This document shows positions 23,735 to 32,815 of a stretch of 64,000 bases of DNA, piece after piece. The notes under the pieces are model-generated. The model made no database searches. It worked only from the letters and a program-made list of their open reading frames with translations, and was not told the DNA's origin. The position numbers and the translations under genes were made by a program. Origin of the DNA: Nematostella vectensis. Taxonomy: Eukaryota; Cnidaria; Anthozoa; Actiniaria; Edwardsiidae. The stretch is taken from positions 3,870,092-3,934,091 of the forward strand of contig NC_064044.1 in the NCBI RefSeq assembly GCF_932526225.1. The letters are read 5' to 3'. The first letter of the stretch is position 1. The number at the start of each line of letters is the position of its first letter.

Positions 23735-26365
23735 TTTTTACTCCACTCAGAGAATAAAAACTACTCTTTGCGATGGAGTACTTTTAAAGGAGTAATTTTA
23801 ACTCCTTTATTGGAGTTAAAACTACTCCACTGAGGAGTAATTTTTTTGTTTACTCCCTTAACGGAGTAAGTTTTACTCTGCTGAGAATTAGTATCGAATT
23901 TTTATTAGAAAAAGAGTAATTTTCACTCTTGTTGGTCAAATAATGGAGTAAAAAGTATTCTTGTCTGGGAGGTAATTTTAGCAGAGTAAAAGCTACTCCA
24001 ACTATCTCAAGTGAAAACAGTTATTTTTACTCCAGATGGTCAAGAAATGGAGTAAAAAAGTACTCCTTGAGGGGGTAGGTTTTGAAGAGTAAAAACTACT
24101 CCAGCCATCTCGTGTTCAAAGAGTAGTTTTTACTCCAGCTGTATCTTTTTAGAGCAGTAACAAAACACTCCAAATATATAAAATAAAGGGAGTTGGTTTT
24201 TTTTACTCTGAATTAGCTGAATTTAAAAAGAAAACGATAGTCTTTATTATATAAGACAAAAGATAAAAATAATAGTTTATCGCATTTATTTAAAACTCTA
24301 ATCGTGCCTAGGAGTATCCTAAGATTTCCTAATTTCGATCAAAACAACAAAATATGATTAAACTTCCTAAAAATTCCTAGGATTTCCTAGTATAAGCAGT
24401 AGACCAGTAAATCGGAATAATATGGATAAGAAAATCTTAGGAAGAAGATTTGAAGTATTCTACAATTTAGGAACTCTTAGGAAATTCTTAGGAAATCCTA
24501 AAAGAACATTTTCAATACAAGAACAGGCCTCACCATACTTGCATATATTGTCAGCTTTACTACAACAATAAGAAATGTAATCAAAGACAGGCATTGGAAT
24601 CGAACTTGAGTTTTATGTGACCTGTACTTTCAGAATTCGCTCAGAATAATTAGTACTGTATTGAAAAGAAAGATAGGTAGGGTGATAATTGTATAAAATT
24701 CTTAGATCCGATTTGAACATTATAAAATAATATACATTGTTTCTAATAGAAATGCTACTTGAGATTAAAAAAAAGAAGTCCCGCTTTGCAGATAGAAGAC
24801 GGCTCACGAGGGCCCGTAAAAGCACAATGTGCCGGGCGTCCTTTGCTTTAGTGGCCGAGAGGGGCTTGGGCCCAAGGCGCAAAATCATAACGGTCGAACG
24901 AAAGCCATTGTCACAGCCTCCAAACGGATAGCCGTTTATTCCCGTCTTTTCTACGCGTAATTCACCTTTTTTAAGGATTTGATGGCAGAACATGGATTGA
25001 AGTTAAAGGTTAGTGTGTAAATGTAAATGTGATTTTTGCGACCAACTTTAGCATCAAATCATCGTTCGTGAGCGGATTTCTCGAACTAGGCTGATATGTT
25101 TTGTGATTCTTTGTTATCTTCCAAAGCAATACTACCTTCTCATGTGTTTCTCTTATTATCTTCACAGGACATTATGATAGAGATAGTAAAATGTGCTCGA
25201 GTTGCAAAGCCAGAAAAGAAAGAAGTTTGAGGTATAAGGAATGTATCAATGCGTAAATCGCAAGAAACGAATAAAAACTTTGTAAATTAAGTTATTCACT
25301 AATCACTGTACTTACATCTAAAGCGCCTATGCTTTATAAACTGTTACTTGAAGCACAAAATTGAATAACTTAGCTTAGTAAAAACCTAGTAATCAATCTT
25401 GCACCTAAAATTTGTCCAGATATTTATTTTGAATATCTGATGTTACTGTAGTTGGTTTTTGTCCGTATATTCTGATCACAGTAAACCCTGCATATGAAGA
25501 ACCTAGTTATCTTTTCAAGCTAGCCTACCAGGTTCAAATTTAAATGGTGCATATAGAGGCATTAGGCTTCTAGCTTCTTATCTGAATATACAAAGATGGA
25601 GGAGGAGGCAGTTCTTTTGGAAAACCGTAATGACGCAAAAAAAGGGTAATGTTCAAAAGCTGTTATAGAAAAATAATATTGTGTATGTTTGTTTCAGCTT
25701 TGTTATGTTGGGACATTTGTTAGTAATGTTGTCCTGGATACCTTATGTCAAATGACTACTATTTTTGAAACATTTTTTCAACTTATATTTTTGTTATTTT
25801 TAAACTGAATTGTTCAATTAAATGATTTGTCAAATTCATAATAACGTCTTTTCCTTGGTGTTTCTAAATTAATCTAATTTTTTCAGTATTAACCCCTGAA
25901 GTAGGTGGAGTTTAAACGGCCATTTTGTAAAAACAGGGGGGAGGGGGTTGAAATCATCCCTTTAGTTACCCAATTAGTAGGGGGAAATAACAAAATAGGG
26001 AGTAAAAATTGACTCCCATTTTGAGGGTGAATTGTACTCTTTTAATGGAGAAACTACAAGCAAACTAGTAAATTACTCCACTTAGCTACCCCCTAAAGTG
26101 GGTAAAATCTACTCCCCTGAGAGAGTAGGAAAAAAAGGAGTAAAAAATAACTCCATTTTGAGGGTAAATTGTACTCCTTTAATGGAGTAATAGCAAGCAA
26201 CCTAGTAAATCACTCCCTTTAGTTACTCCCCTACAGGGGTAAAATCTACTCCCTTGAGAGAGTAGAAAAAAGGGAGTAAAAAATTACTCAAAAAAGGGAG
26301 TCATTTTGTACCTCGGTTTTTTACTCCCTTTTTGGAGTTAAGACTACTCTCGAAACTAACAGTGA
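23735..26365. mobile_element. candidate non-autonomous element with subterminal GGAGTAA/TTACTCC palindromic repeats
   Basis: Both ends (about 23740-24200 and 25960-26350) are dense in short palindromic blocks of the form GGAGTAAAA...TTTTACTCC (examples: TGGAGTTAAAACTACTCC, AAAGGGAGTAAAAAATTACTC). The middle part instead holds CCTAGGA/TCCTAGG-type palindromes at about 24300-24510 and otherwise ordinary AT-rich DNA. No transposase frame is visible. The symmetrical arrangement suggests one element, but exact ends and a target-site duplication could not be fixed; a tandem-repeat origin is the alternative. Confidence 0.45.
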
Positions 26366-26578
26366 TATAATAAACAGAAACAAAGCCCTGCTACGAAACA
26401 ATTAGAACTGTTAATCCCGTCACCGTTAAATTTTAGCGCTATCTATTTTTCACACGTTCCGCACTGTTAGCTTTCGCCCCGCATATTTAATGTAACTCGC
26501 TATTGTTCCTCTTACCGCCTTAGCTAAAACTATCAGTCTATTATTATGTAAATTTCAATGTTAATAGTATATATACGA

Positions 26579-26648
26579 TGGTAGGAATATTCTCATTAAA
26601 TCCCCTGATGAGTGGGCAACCACGAAACAGACCTGTAGGGAAACCTAT
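26579..26648 (+). ncRNA. hammerhead ribozyme motif (type I), probably from a Penelope-like retroelement
   Basis: The core is complete: CTGATGA at 26605-26611; stem II GTGG-GCAA-CCAC at 26612-26623; GAAA at 26624-26627; stem III ACA/TGT closing loop GACC at 26627-26636; predicted cleavage after the A at 26637 (GTA). Stem I pairs TCCC (26601-26604) with GGGA (26638-26641) and, beyond an internal loop, GTAGG (26581-26585) with CCTAT (26644-26648). A very short stem III is typical of retroelement-borne hammerheads in animals. The following sequence (to about 26735) has no other coding content. Confidence 0.72.
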
Positions 26649-26781
26649 GTAGTTTGTATTTTTCTCAAACCAACACTATACACCGCTCTACTTTCGAGTA
26701 TTGAGCACTTTCTATGAAAGCCTTCAACCATCATTTTATATATATATAATATATATAATATATATAATATACGTAATAGGA

Positions 26782-28041
26782 ATGTCAGTCAGCGATAAAC
26801 TTGACCCCCAACGAACACCCAGAACTCCTCTGGGGTTGAAAGCCGAGAGAACTGTTCACCGGGTCACTCTCAACCCGTCGATGGCTTCGCCCGGCGAGAC
26901 GCTATATGTGGCGGTCCCAAGCTATCGTAAGGCGTCACGCTTGTGCCTGGCTCCTTGAGGGTTTCGATCTCTCCATCTCAGGCCAAGCGAATAATACCGT
27001 CGTGAACAACGTCGGCCGAAATCTCGTGAGCCGCCTGAAAATCACGTTTGCAGGAGAAACGCTCCAGGACACCAGGGCTACGATGTCTTTAAGACGTATG
27101 AGGAGCTTTACCTGTCCAAGGTCGAGAGAGAGGACCGCCTGGAGCAGGGCATACAGTCAAAAAACATGCGCAAGCTTCACTCCAAGGCTGGCGATAAAGC
27201 GACTAGTAACGCCAAGGAGAAAGCTCTAAACGCCGCCCACAGGGCGAAGTACACCATCCCGCTAGACCATTCTCTGCTGACGGACCACGGCGTACTGTAC
27301 CCAAGGACGCTCTCCGAGGCGCTGCTCTTCGAGATAACGCTCGCAACGGTTGACCAGGTAGTAGTCGGAAGCGATGCTACCAAATTATCCTACGGCATCA
27401 AAAACCTAGAGCTGGAATAAGAAAGCCTGAGGAACGACAACCTCGCCCGGTCTGCTGCCGCCGCCTACCAAAAAGGCACAACTTTCTTCTACGAGCAAGT
27501 GAACCTCCACAAGACCTTCGTGATTAGCAAAGGGACGGACAGCATACTCAACGAGAGTGTCAACCTGCCGCGAAGGTCTATGAGTGGTCTGTTGCTCCTC
27601 TTTGTGGAGCCATACACGGCAGGGGCTCGCGACTCTGAGAAGTTCGTGTTCCCCGACATCAAGAGCGTCCGCGTTACAATCGACGGCATGCCAAACAAGG
27701 TCTTCAGCCAGGGACTACGCCCCACGGATTTTTGGAGGGAGGCGAAAAAGCGGTTCGTCCGCCCCTCCCCGGGGGGGCACAGCGGAGCGCCTGCCGCCCC
27801 GGCAGTCAACCCCGAGTCGTTATATGGCGATAACAAGTTTGCTCTGTGGGTCGACCTTCAAACGACGGACGACAGTGCTATCCATGGGGGTGGTCTCCGA
27901 TTGGCCAATACCCGCGACGGTGTGCATCTCGAGATAAAACGCACGGCAAGCGGCCAGGGTACCGTAAACTGTCACGTGTTTGTGGTGGCCGACGCCCAAA
28001 TGAACCTTATGAACGGACAGCTAGAGTCCATACACTACTGA
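26782..28041 (+). pseudogene. major capsid protein, double jelly-roll type (broken)
   Basis: ATG at 26782 follows an AT-rich tract with a TACGTA motif. Typical double-jelly-roll signatures appear: a LYVAVP strand, then NNTVVNNVGRNLVSRLKITF, then a helix rich in charged residues, then PRTLSEALLFEITLATVDQV, and a long second half (27421-28041) ending near GQLESIHY. By family it is the capsomer protein of the icosahedral virion. Breaks: two compensating frame shifts between about 26915 and 26960, another near 27075, and an in-frame TAA at 27418-27420. Total length is about 420 codons, short but within range for polinton-like capsid proteins. The ATPase starts 40 bp downstream. Confidence 0.8.
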
Positions 28042-28081
28042 GCACAGACACGAAGTGCGCGAAGCGCTGCGGCAGCGCGGT

Positions 28082-28684
28082 ATGGACCCGAAAAACATTC
28101 CATTTAACGCTCTCATCGTGGGCCCAACGTCATGCGGGAAGACCCGATTCATAGTGAACCGGCTGCGCGGCCCTTTCCGGGGCAAGTTTGACTACATCGT
28201 ACTCGTGTGCCCTACGTTTGTCTACAACAAAACATACGACGGCTTTGGCGAGGGCGACAATCGTCTGTTTGTCGTCACACCTGAGGCGGGTAAGATCGAC
28301 ATACTGCTGAGGTTTGTCTCCGCTGTCTTCGAAGGCACTAATACCCTAATCATACTCGACGATTGTGCGGTCTCGAAAGACGTAAAGAGGCGCTCTGACC
28401 AGCTCGTCAACTTGGCGTTTAGCGCGCGCTACGTGGGTATTAGCGTGTGGGTGATCACGCAGCAGCTCACCAGCATCACGAAGCCGTTCCGTGAGAACAT
28501 CGCGGCCTTGGTGGCCTTCTATACGCCGAGCAAGGCGGACATGAAAGCTATCCTGCATGACTACGGCGCGGAGCTCTCAGAAGATAAGATGAAAGAGTAC
28601 ATGAAGGCCCTCAAGACGAAAAAGTTCTCGAAGTTAGAGTTTTGCTTGCGTCACCCTTATACCATCGCCCTAGTTGAAGGGTAA
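28082..28684 (+). CDS. virion genome-packaging ATPase (FtsK/HerA-type, A32-like)
   Basis: Intact 200-residue frame from ATG 28082; an upstream in-frame GTG at 28055 is unlikely as a eukaryotic start. Walker A GPTSCGKT lies at about residues 15-22. Walker B TLIILDD lies at about 90-96. A conserved WVITQQ follows at about 125, as in A32-type packaging ATPases. By family it pumps DNA into the capsid using ATP and works with the capsid protein encoded just upstream. Its length matches polinton and adintovirus ATPases. It has no stops or shifts although the adjacent capsid gene is broken. Confidence 0.9.
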   Translation: MDPKNIPFNALIVGPTSCGKTRFIVNRLRGPFRGKFDYIVLVCPTFVYNKTYDGFGEGDNRLFVVTPEAGKIDILLRFVSAVFEGTNTLIILDDCAVSKDVKRRSDQLVNLAFSARYVGISVWVITQQLTSITKPFRENIAALVAFYTPSKADMKAILHDYGAELSEDKMKEYMKALKTKKFSKLEFCLRHPYTIALVEG

Positions 28685-28699
28685 GCGCAGTAAACCACC

Positions 28700-28790
28700 G
28701 CCCACGTATACGTATATATATATATATACGCATCGATCACACCACCCTCAAGGCACGTGAATACGTATACGTATATATACACACGTGTTG
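28700..28790 (+). promoter_or_regulatory. TACGTATA-type promoter-like motif
   Basis: Two blocks, GTATACGTATATATATATAT (about 28707) and ATACGTATACGTATATATAC (about 28763), lie between the ATPase stop and the next ATG at 28814. Similar blocks precede other rightward genes of the element: 26770 (ATACGTAATAG), 30110 and 30392 (GAATACGTACACG.GTATATATG), and 31207-31249 (repeated GTATACGTATGC). A TATA-like viral promoter is the simplest reading; function is inferred. Confidence 0.55.
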
Positions 28791-28813
28791 CACCTTAGCC
28801 ACGGCAGGGGTGC

Positions 28814-30055
28814 ATGATGAGCGACGAATACTTTGAGAGTCTTCTTGAGGGGGACGCCGCCGGCCTCCCGGCCGTCGAGTCGCTGGGCTGCTCGACGCAG
28901 CCAGCCGAGACGGCTACCGGAGGTGAGCAAACTGAGATAGCAGACGCGAGGGAGAAACTCGCGATTCTCGTAGCCTTGGGGAAGTCGAGAGAAATGGTAG
29001 GCAAGGCCCTGACTCACGACGACGTCAAACGCATGAGCGCCGAGGAGGTGAGGAAGTACGAGAAGCGATACGAGACCGCTCTAGCCAGCCGGACTACAGA
29101 CGCCCTGGCAGACAGTGTGGTCGATCTCCACAATGACCTAGTGTCCGACTACATCATCAACAACGAGCTCCGCACATTGTGCGAAAGCCTGTCTCTACGC
29201 TGCGGTCGTTTGATTGCTTTAGCCGTCGGGGCGTTAGCACGTCATGTAAACACCGCCGGAACGGCAAGCGCTGACACGCGGTGCCAACACCGGTGCAGTC
29301 GCGGACCCACCAGTGGTTTTCCCCCCGAAGGGTACGCACACTGGCGAGTCTGCCATCCCAGAGTAGACGTTCATTTGAAAGCTTGCCACTTCTTCAGCAA
29401 CCAAGTAGTTGCACCACAAATGGAGGGACCTCAAGGAAGTACTAGTGCTCAGCCTGCCGGAACGGCAAACGGGTCAGCGGAACCTGACTAACAAGCTGCT
29501 GATGAGCATATTCAACAAACTGCTCATGAACCTGCACGTACGCCTTCGGCGTTAGTGGAGAGAATCACGAGCCCCGAACAACCCGCGACCAGAACAAAAT
29601 ACTCTGGACGAGTCGAAGCTGGAAGGCGCTTGGCAAAGTGGAACCGACTTAACAGAGCGAAGAAAGAGACACTTCGTGTCGTGCAACACGTTGGGTCGCC
29701 GGTCGCTAGCGAGTCGCAGGGACGCGAGGGCTTGCGCGCACGCGCCGAAGATGCCTTCGGCACACACACACCAGTCCCGGAAAGCAACTCTGCTTGGTCG
29801 GCTAGCTCGGTTATCGGGGTCGCTGGTTCTCTGGTGTCATTGATCGGCCTCTACACACGTAGGCGGGAGCTAGCTGCCGCGTTCACTCGTACACCAGCTG
29901 TTAATCAGCGAGCTACCGATCCACTTGCTACCGAAGGTACCGACGACGTTACTCCGCCACTTCGTGTCTATGCACAGCAGATCAAGGATCGACCACTTGC
30001 CTTTCCGGCGAGCCGACCCGGACAGTGCAAATCTCGACTGTTAGCAATGGAGTAA
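28814..30055 (+). pseudogene. element-encoded protein of unknown function, about 413 codons with one internal stop
   Basis: One reading frame runs from ATG 28814 (or the next ATG, 28817) to TAA 30055, interrupted only by TAA at 29489-29491. The first part is acidic (DEYFESLLEGD), then strongly helical with TKL-like charged repeats (DDVKRMSAEEVRKYEKRYET, LADSVVDLHNDLVSDYIINN). The part after the stop has a basic stretch (RVEAGRRLAKWNRLNRAKKE) and one hydrophobic segment (SVIGVAGSLVSLIGLYTRRR) that could span a membrane. Its place after the ATPase suggests a structural or morphogenesis protein. I could not identify it as penton or protease. Its last 184 bp are part of a tandem duplication. Confidence 0.6.
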
Positions 30056-30431
30056 GTAGACATTTAAACACAAGGGCCCCACCCATATCCGCACGTCCGT
30101 GCATTTTATACGAATACGTACACGCGTATATATGTCGACGACGCAGCAATAGCTGCCGCGTTTACTCGTACACCAGCTGTTAATCAGCGAGCTACCGATC
30201 CACTTGCTACCGAAGGTACCGACGACGTTACTCCGCCGACACTTCGTGTCTATGCACAGCAGATCAAGGATCGACCACTTGCCTTTCCGGCGAGCCGACC
30301 CGGACAGTGCAAATCTCGGCTGTTAGCAATGGAGTAAGTAGACATTTAAACACAAGGGCCCCACCCATATCCGCACGTCCGTGCATCTTATACGAATACG
30401 TACACGAGTATATATGTCGACGACGCAGCAA
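29872..30431 (+). repeat. tandem duplication, about 280-bp unit
   Basis: Copy 1 is 29872-30150 and copy 2 is 30151-30431. They are near identical, with a 3-bp insertion (GAC) in copy 2 near 30247 and a few substitutions. Each copy holds the end of the upstream gene, an intergenic TACGTA promoter-like block and the start ATGTCGACGACGCAGCAA of the next gene. In copy 1 that start runs into TAG after six codons; in copy 2 it leads into the intact downstream gene. Confidence 0.92.
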
Positions 30432-30638
30432 AGCAAGATTACAAAGACCATCACCGACGCCGCAGTCATAACCGGCCCCGTCGCCGGTATCGGCTGGGTT
30501 GGGCGCAAGGTCTTACGCGAAGACTTTACCAAAGACCCCTCCGCGAACGCCATGAACTACGCAAAAATGACTGCCGCCGTTGCAGGTGCCGTCGCTTTGA
30601 AGGGTTACCTTGAGGACCAGAAGATCCTGCCCATGTAG
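30414..30638 (+). CDS. small membrane protein of the virus-like element
   Basis: ATG at 30414 lies directly after GTATAT; 74 residues. Two weakly hydrophobic glycine/alanine-rich segments (about 18-32, VITGPVAGIGWVG, and about 51-64, MTAAVAGAVALKGY) are separated by a charged loop (REDFTKDPSANAMNY). Small proteins of this kind sit among virion genes in adintovirus-like elements. No enzymatic motif. The function is unknown; a minor virion or membrane component is an inference from position. Confidence 0.65.
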   Translation: MSTTQQSKITKTITDAAVITGPVAGIGWVGRKVLREDFTKDPSANAMNYAKMTAAVAGAVALKGYLEDQKILPM

Positions 30639-30731
30639 TAGTGTACTACACTACATGTGTAGGCCATATATTAGACTCGTGTTCACGTACACACAGCACG
30701 TGAAGTGTGCGAAGCACACACACACTACTCA

Positions 30732-31157
30732 ATGGCCTCCATCGCGATTTTGGTTGGTGGCGCCGTCCTAAACGCGGCTGCATTCGTTGGTGGCAACTAC
30801 CTCGCAAAGTTCTTGTCGAACGATGAGAGCCCTGCCTTAGCTGAGAAGGAGAGGCACGACAAGGCCCTAGAGAAATACCAACAAGACTATGGACGCTACC
30901 AACAGCGGCGACAAAAATTCACCGATTGGCAAGCGCAAAGTCGCGAGAGAGGGGCCCTCGCAAAGCAAAACTTCACCGACACGGACTACGCGCTCAAACT
31001 CTACAACCAGACCCGACCAAAACAATCCCTGGAGTCGATGCGGACTACTGAGCTGTCCGACTACTACATCCCCAGCAAAACGCAGAAAAACGCCGATTTG
31101 GCGTACATTGGCGCCGGCGCTCTCGCCATCGGCTACACAGCTAGCCGCTTGCTGTGA
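30732..31157 (+). CDS. small virion-like protein with terminal membrane segments and a coiled coil
   Basis: 141 residues from ATG 30732; an in-frame GTG at 30705 is less likely. The N-terminus is hydrophobic (MASIAILVGGAVLNAAAFVG). A long charged helix follows (EKERHDKALEKYQQDYGRYQ, QRRQKFTDWQAQSRERG). The middle has FTDTDYALKLYNQT, and the C-terminus is again hydrophobic (YIGAGALAIGYTASRLL). This architecture looks familiar from cnidarian polinton-like elements, but I cannot name a family. Intact. Preceded by GTGAAGTGTGCGAAGCAC, which resembles CGAAGTGCGCGAAGCGC before the ATPase gene. Confidence 0.7.
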   Translation: MASIAILVGGAVLNAAAFVGGNYLAKFLSNDESPALAEKERHDKALEKYQQDYGRYQQRRQKFTDWQAQSRERGALAKQNFTDTDYALKLYNQTRPKQSLESMRTTELSDYYIPSKTQKNADLAYIGAGALAIGYTASRLL

Positions 31158-31206
31158 TGCAGCTGCCGTTCCGGCGCTGCATCTAGGCGGCCTTTTTCCA
31201 TACTGC

Positions 31207-31250
31207 GCGTATACGTATGCGTATACGTATGCGTATACGTATACGTATAA
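31207..31250 (+). promoter_or_regulatory. repeated GTATACGTATGC promoter-like block
   Basis: About 44 bp of alternating GTATACGTAT and GCGTATACGTAT directly upstream of ATG 31252. Same TACGTATA core as the other rightward gene starts of the element. A simple-sequence expansion of a TATA-like site is one reading. Confidence 0.5.
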
Positions 31251-31251
31251 G

Positions 31252-31521
31252 ATGATTACAGACCAGTGGAGTGATATGCACGAGGTAGCAGCCGCTGCTA
31301 AGCGAGTGACTTCGAATGTGCCGTCGATGGGTGAGTTATGTAGCTTTGGTGACATTGCTAACCGAAGCCTCGAGTTGTGGCGCGCAGAGGTTAAGAGGTT
31401 CGCCAATGTCGTGTTCCGAGGGCCTACCGACCTCAGAAAGACCGCCTCGGCACTACACGAGCAGACGGCAACTGCCTGTTGGAGACTGATACACCTGTTG
31501 CAGTACATTGCCGACACGTAA
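31252..31521 (+). CDS. small helical protein of unknown function in the virus-like element
   Basis: 89 residues, ATG two bases after the TACGTATA block. Predicted mostly helical (MHEVAAAAKRVTSNV, SLELWRAEVKRFANVV, LHEQTATACWRLIHLLQYIA). Its stop overlaps the integrase start as TAATG, suggesting linked expression. No motif recognised. Confidence 0.6.
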   Translation: MITDQWSDMHEVAAAAKRVTSNVPSMGELCSFGDIANRSLELWRAEVKRFANVVFRGPTDLRKTASALHEQTATACWRLIHLLQYIADT

Positions 31522-32423
31522 TGGCGGCGAAGCGCATGTCCGACGAAGAACTCGATGCGTTCCTTCGTCCTATATACTACGCCAGAGGTGGCTTCCAGGG
31601 AGTGACCGCTCTGCATGCCGAACTTCCCAAGGGCTCAGCCTCCATAGATCGAGTGCGCAAGTGGGTAAGCTCGCAGCCCGTCGGGGGTTACACACAGACA
31701 CCCCCTCCTCCGACTACCTACGCCCACTTCTCGGAGCAGATACCAAACCGTATTCACCAGTCGTACCTGCTATTCTTGCCAACCGACCGCGAGTACAAGT
31801 ATGCCCTGACTGTCGTTGACGTTGCTTCACGATATAAAGCCGCCCGCCCACTGAGGACTAAGAGCGCGGCCGTCGTCTCCCGCGAACTCGCTGACATCTA
31901 TGCAGAGGGACTTCTCACATGGCCTAAAGTCCTCATGGTTGATGACGGCACGGAGTTCAAGGGTGCTACCACAAAGCTCCTAACAGACCACGGGGTGGAG
32001 GTCCGACGGGCTGAGCCAGGGCACCACAGGAGCCAAGCTTCCGCCGAGTCTTTCCATTGCTGGCTGGCACAGCACCTATTTCGTGCGCAGTACTCGAAGG
32101 AGCTTGCATCCGGCGAGACAAACCGCGAGTGGGTTACTGCTTTGCCAATCGTCATCTCGGACATAAACGCAACGAAGACTTGCATGACTGGCTTTGCGCC
32201 TAAAGACGCCATAAAGCTGAGGCGCGTGCCTCTCAAAGCCGAAAAGCCCCCCTTAGAGGTTCCCTTAGAGGTCGGAACGGAGGTGTACATCGCCGTAAAC
32301 GAGGAAGACCTTCAGGACAAGGGCCGACGGCGAGCGACGGACCCGTGGTGGACAAGCAAGGCATACCCTAAAGAGGGTCATGGAGCCCGGACAGCCAGTG
32401 TTGTATTACACGGCGTTTTCTAA
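31521..32423 (+). CDS. DDE integrase (retroviral/polinton type), C-terminus shifted
   Basis: ATG 31521 sits in the TAATG overlap with the previous stop. The catalytic core shows the three acidic positions in order: D in LTVVDVASRYKAARPL, D in LMVDDGTEFKGA, and E in RSQASAESFHCWLAQHLF. An N-terminal helix-turn region (MSDEELDAFLRPIYYARGGF) precedes it. By family it inserts the element into host DNA. The C-terminal chromodomain or tail expected in polinton integrases is not evident: the frame ends at 32423, and an open continuation in another frame downstream suggests a shift near 32370. The core looks intact. It lies at the convergent centre of the element rather than at one end. Confidence 0.88.
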   Translation: MAAKRMSDEELDAFLRPIYYARGGFQGVTALHAELPKGSASIDRVRKWVSSQPVGGYTQTPPPPTTYAHFSEQIPNRIHQSYLLFLPTDREYKYALTVVDVASRYKAARPLRTKSAAVVSRELADIYAEGLLTWPKVLMVDDGTEFKGATTKLLTDHGVEVRRAEPGHHRSQASAESFHCWLAQHLFRAQYSKELASGETNREWVTALPIVISDINATKTCMTGFAPKDAIKLRRVPLKAEKPPLEVPLEVGTEVYIAVNEEDLQDKGRRRATDPWWTSKAYPKEGHGARTASVVLHGVF

Positions 32424-32450
32424 GCACGGCTTCACGCGTTCGCAGTTGCG

Positions 32451-32512
32451 TAGCGTCACGCTAGCGTCACGCTAGCGTCACGCTAGCGTCACGCTAGCGT
32501 CACGCTAGCGTG
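32451..32512. repeat. 11-bp tandem repeat (TAGCGTCACGC), about 5.5 copies
   Basis: Perfect head-to-tail copies at 32451, 32462, 32473, 32484 and 32495, plus a partial sixth. Lies exactly between the convergent integrase and HNH gene ends; the leftward stop TGA is at 32514-32516. Each unit boundary forms GCTAGC. Could serve as a terminator, a stuffer or a replication-related site; no function is shown. Confidence 0.9.
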
Positions 32513-32513
32513 A

Positions 32514-32815
32514 TCAGCGCTTGTGCCTTCTATTGCAGCTAAGGCACGGGATTCTGACATTCCACTTGTAGTGACCCTGACTGTCGTCTAGCCGGTCGAT
32601 ACTGAAGCATTGGGGATGTCTCTTGGTGTACCCCTGAAGCAGAAGCTGAGTGCCACAGACCGTGCACTTCTTTTCCGCGTCAGCAATCATGCCGAGTACG
32701 TGGTCTACCGTCAGAACGTGGTGCGGTCCCGTGTACTTTGTGCGACCCTTTTGCCTGTCGTCTATAGCGTATCGCTTGATTCGCGCTATAATGAGCTCTT
32801 CACTGGGCGTAGCCT
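32514..32815 (-). pseudogene. HNH nuclease domain, C-terminal part of the replication gene
   Basis: No ATG, so it is easily missed: an open leftward frame of about 100 codons directly after the helicase motifs. It has a CTVC knuckle, then HPQCFSIDRLDD, then GHYKWNVRIPCLSCNRRHK, ending TGA at 32514. The pattern (I)DR.D...GH...N....C..CN is that of HNH/endonuclease VII-like nucleases, with two CxxC pairs to bind zinc. The helicase frame reaches a stop at 32800 while this frame is open upstream past it, so one frame shift between about 32800 and 32850 (near a seven-G run) separates them. I read it as the tail of one large protein; an independent small gene is less likely because no start codon is present. 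Confidence 0.68.

Noticed and set aside
30867..31616. 249-aa leftward ORF in the virus-like element
   Set aside because: Antisense shadow of the small membrane gene, the TACGTA repeats and the start of the integrase.
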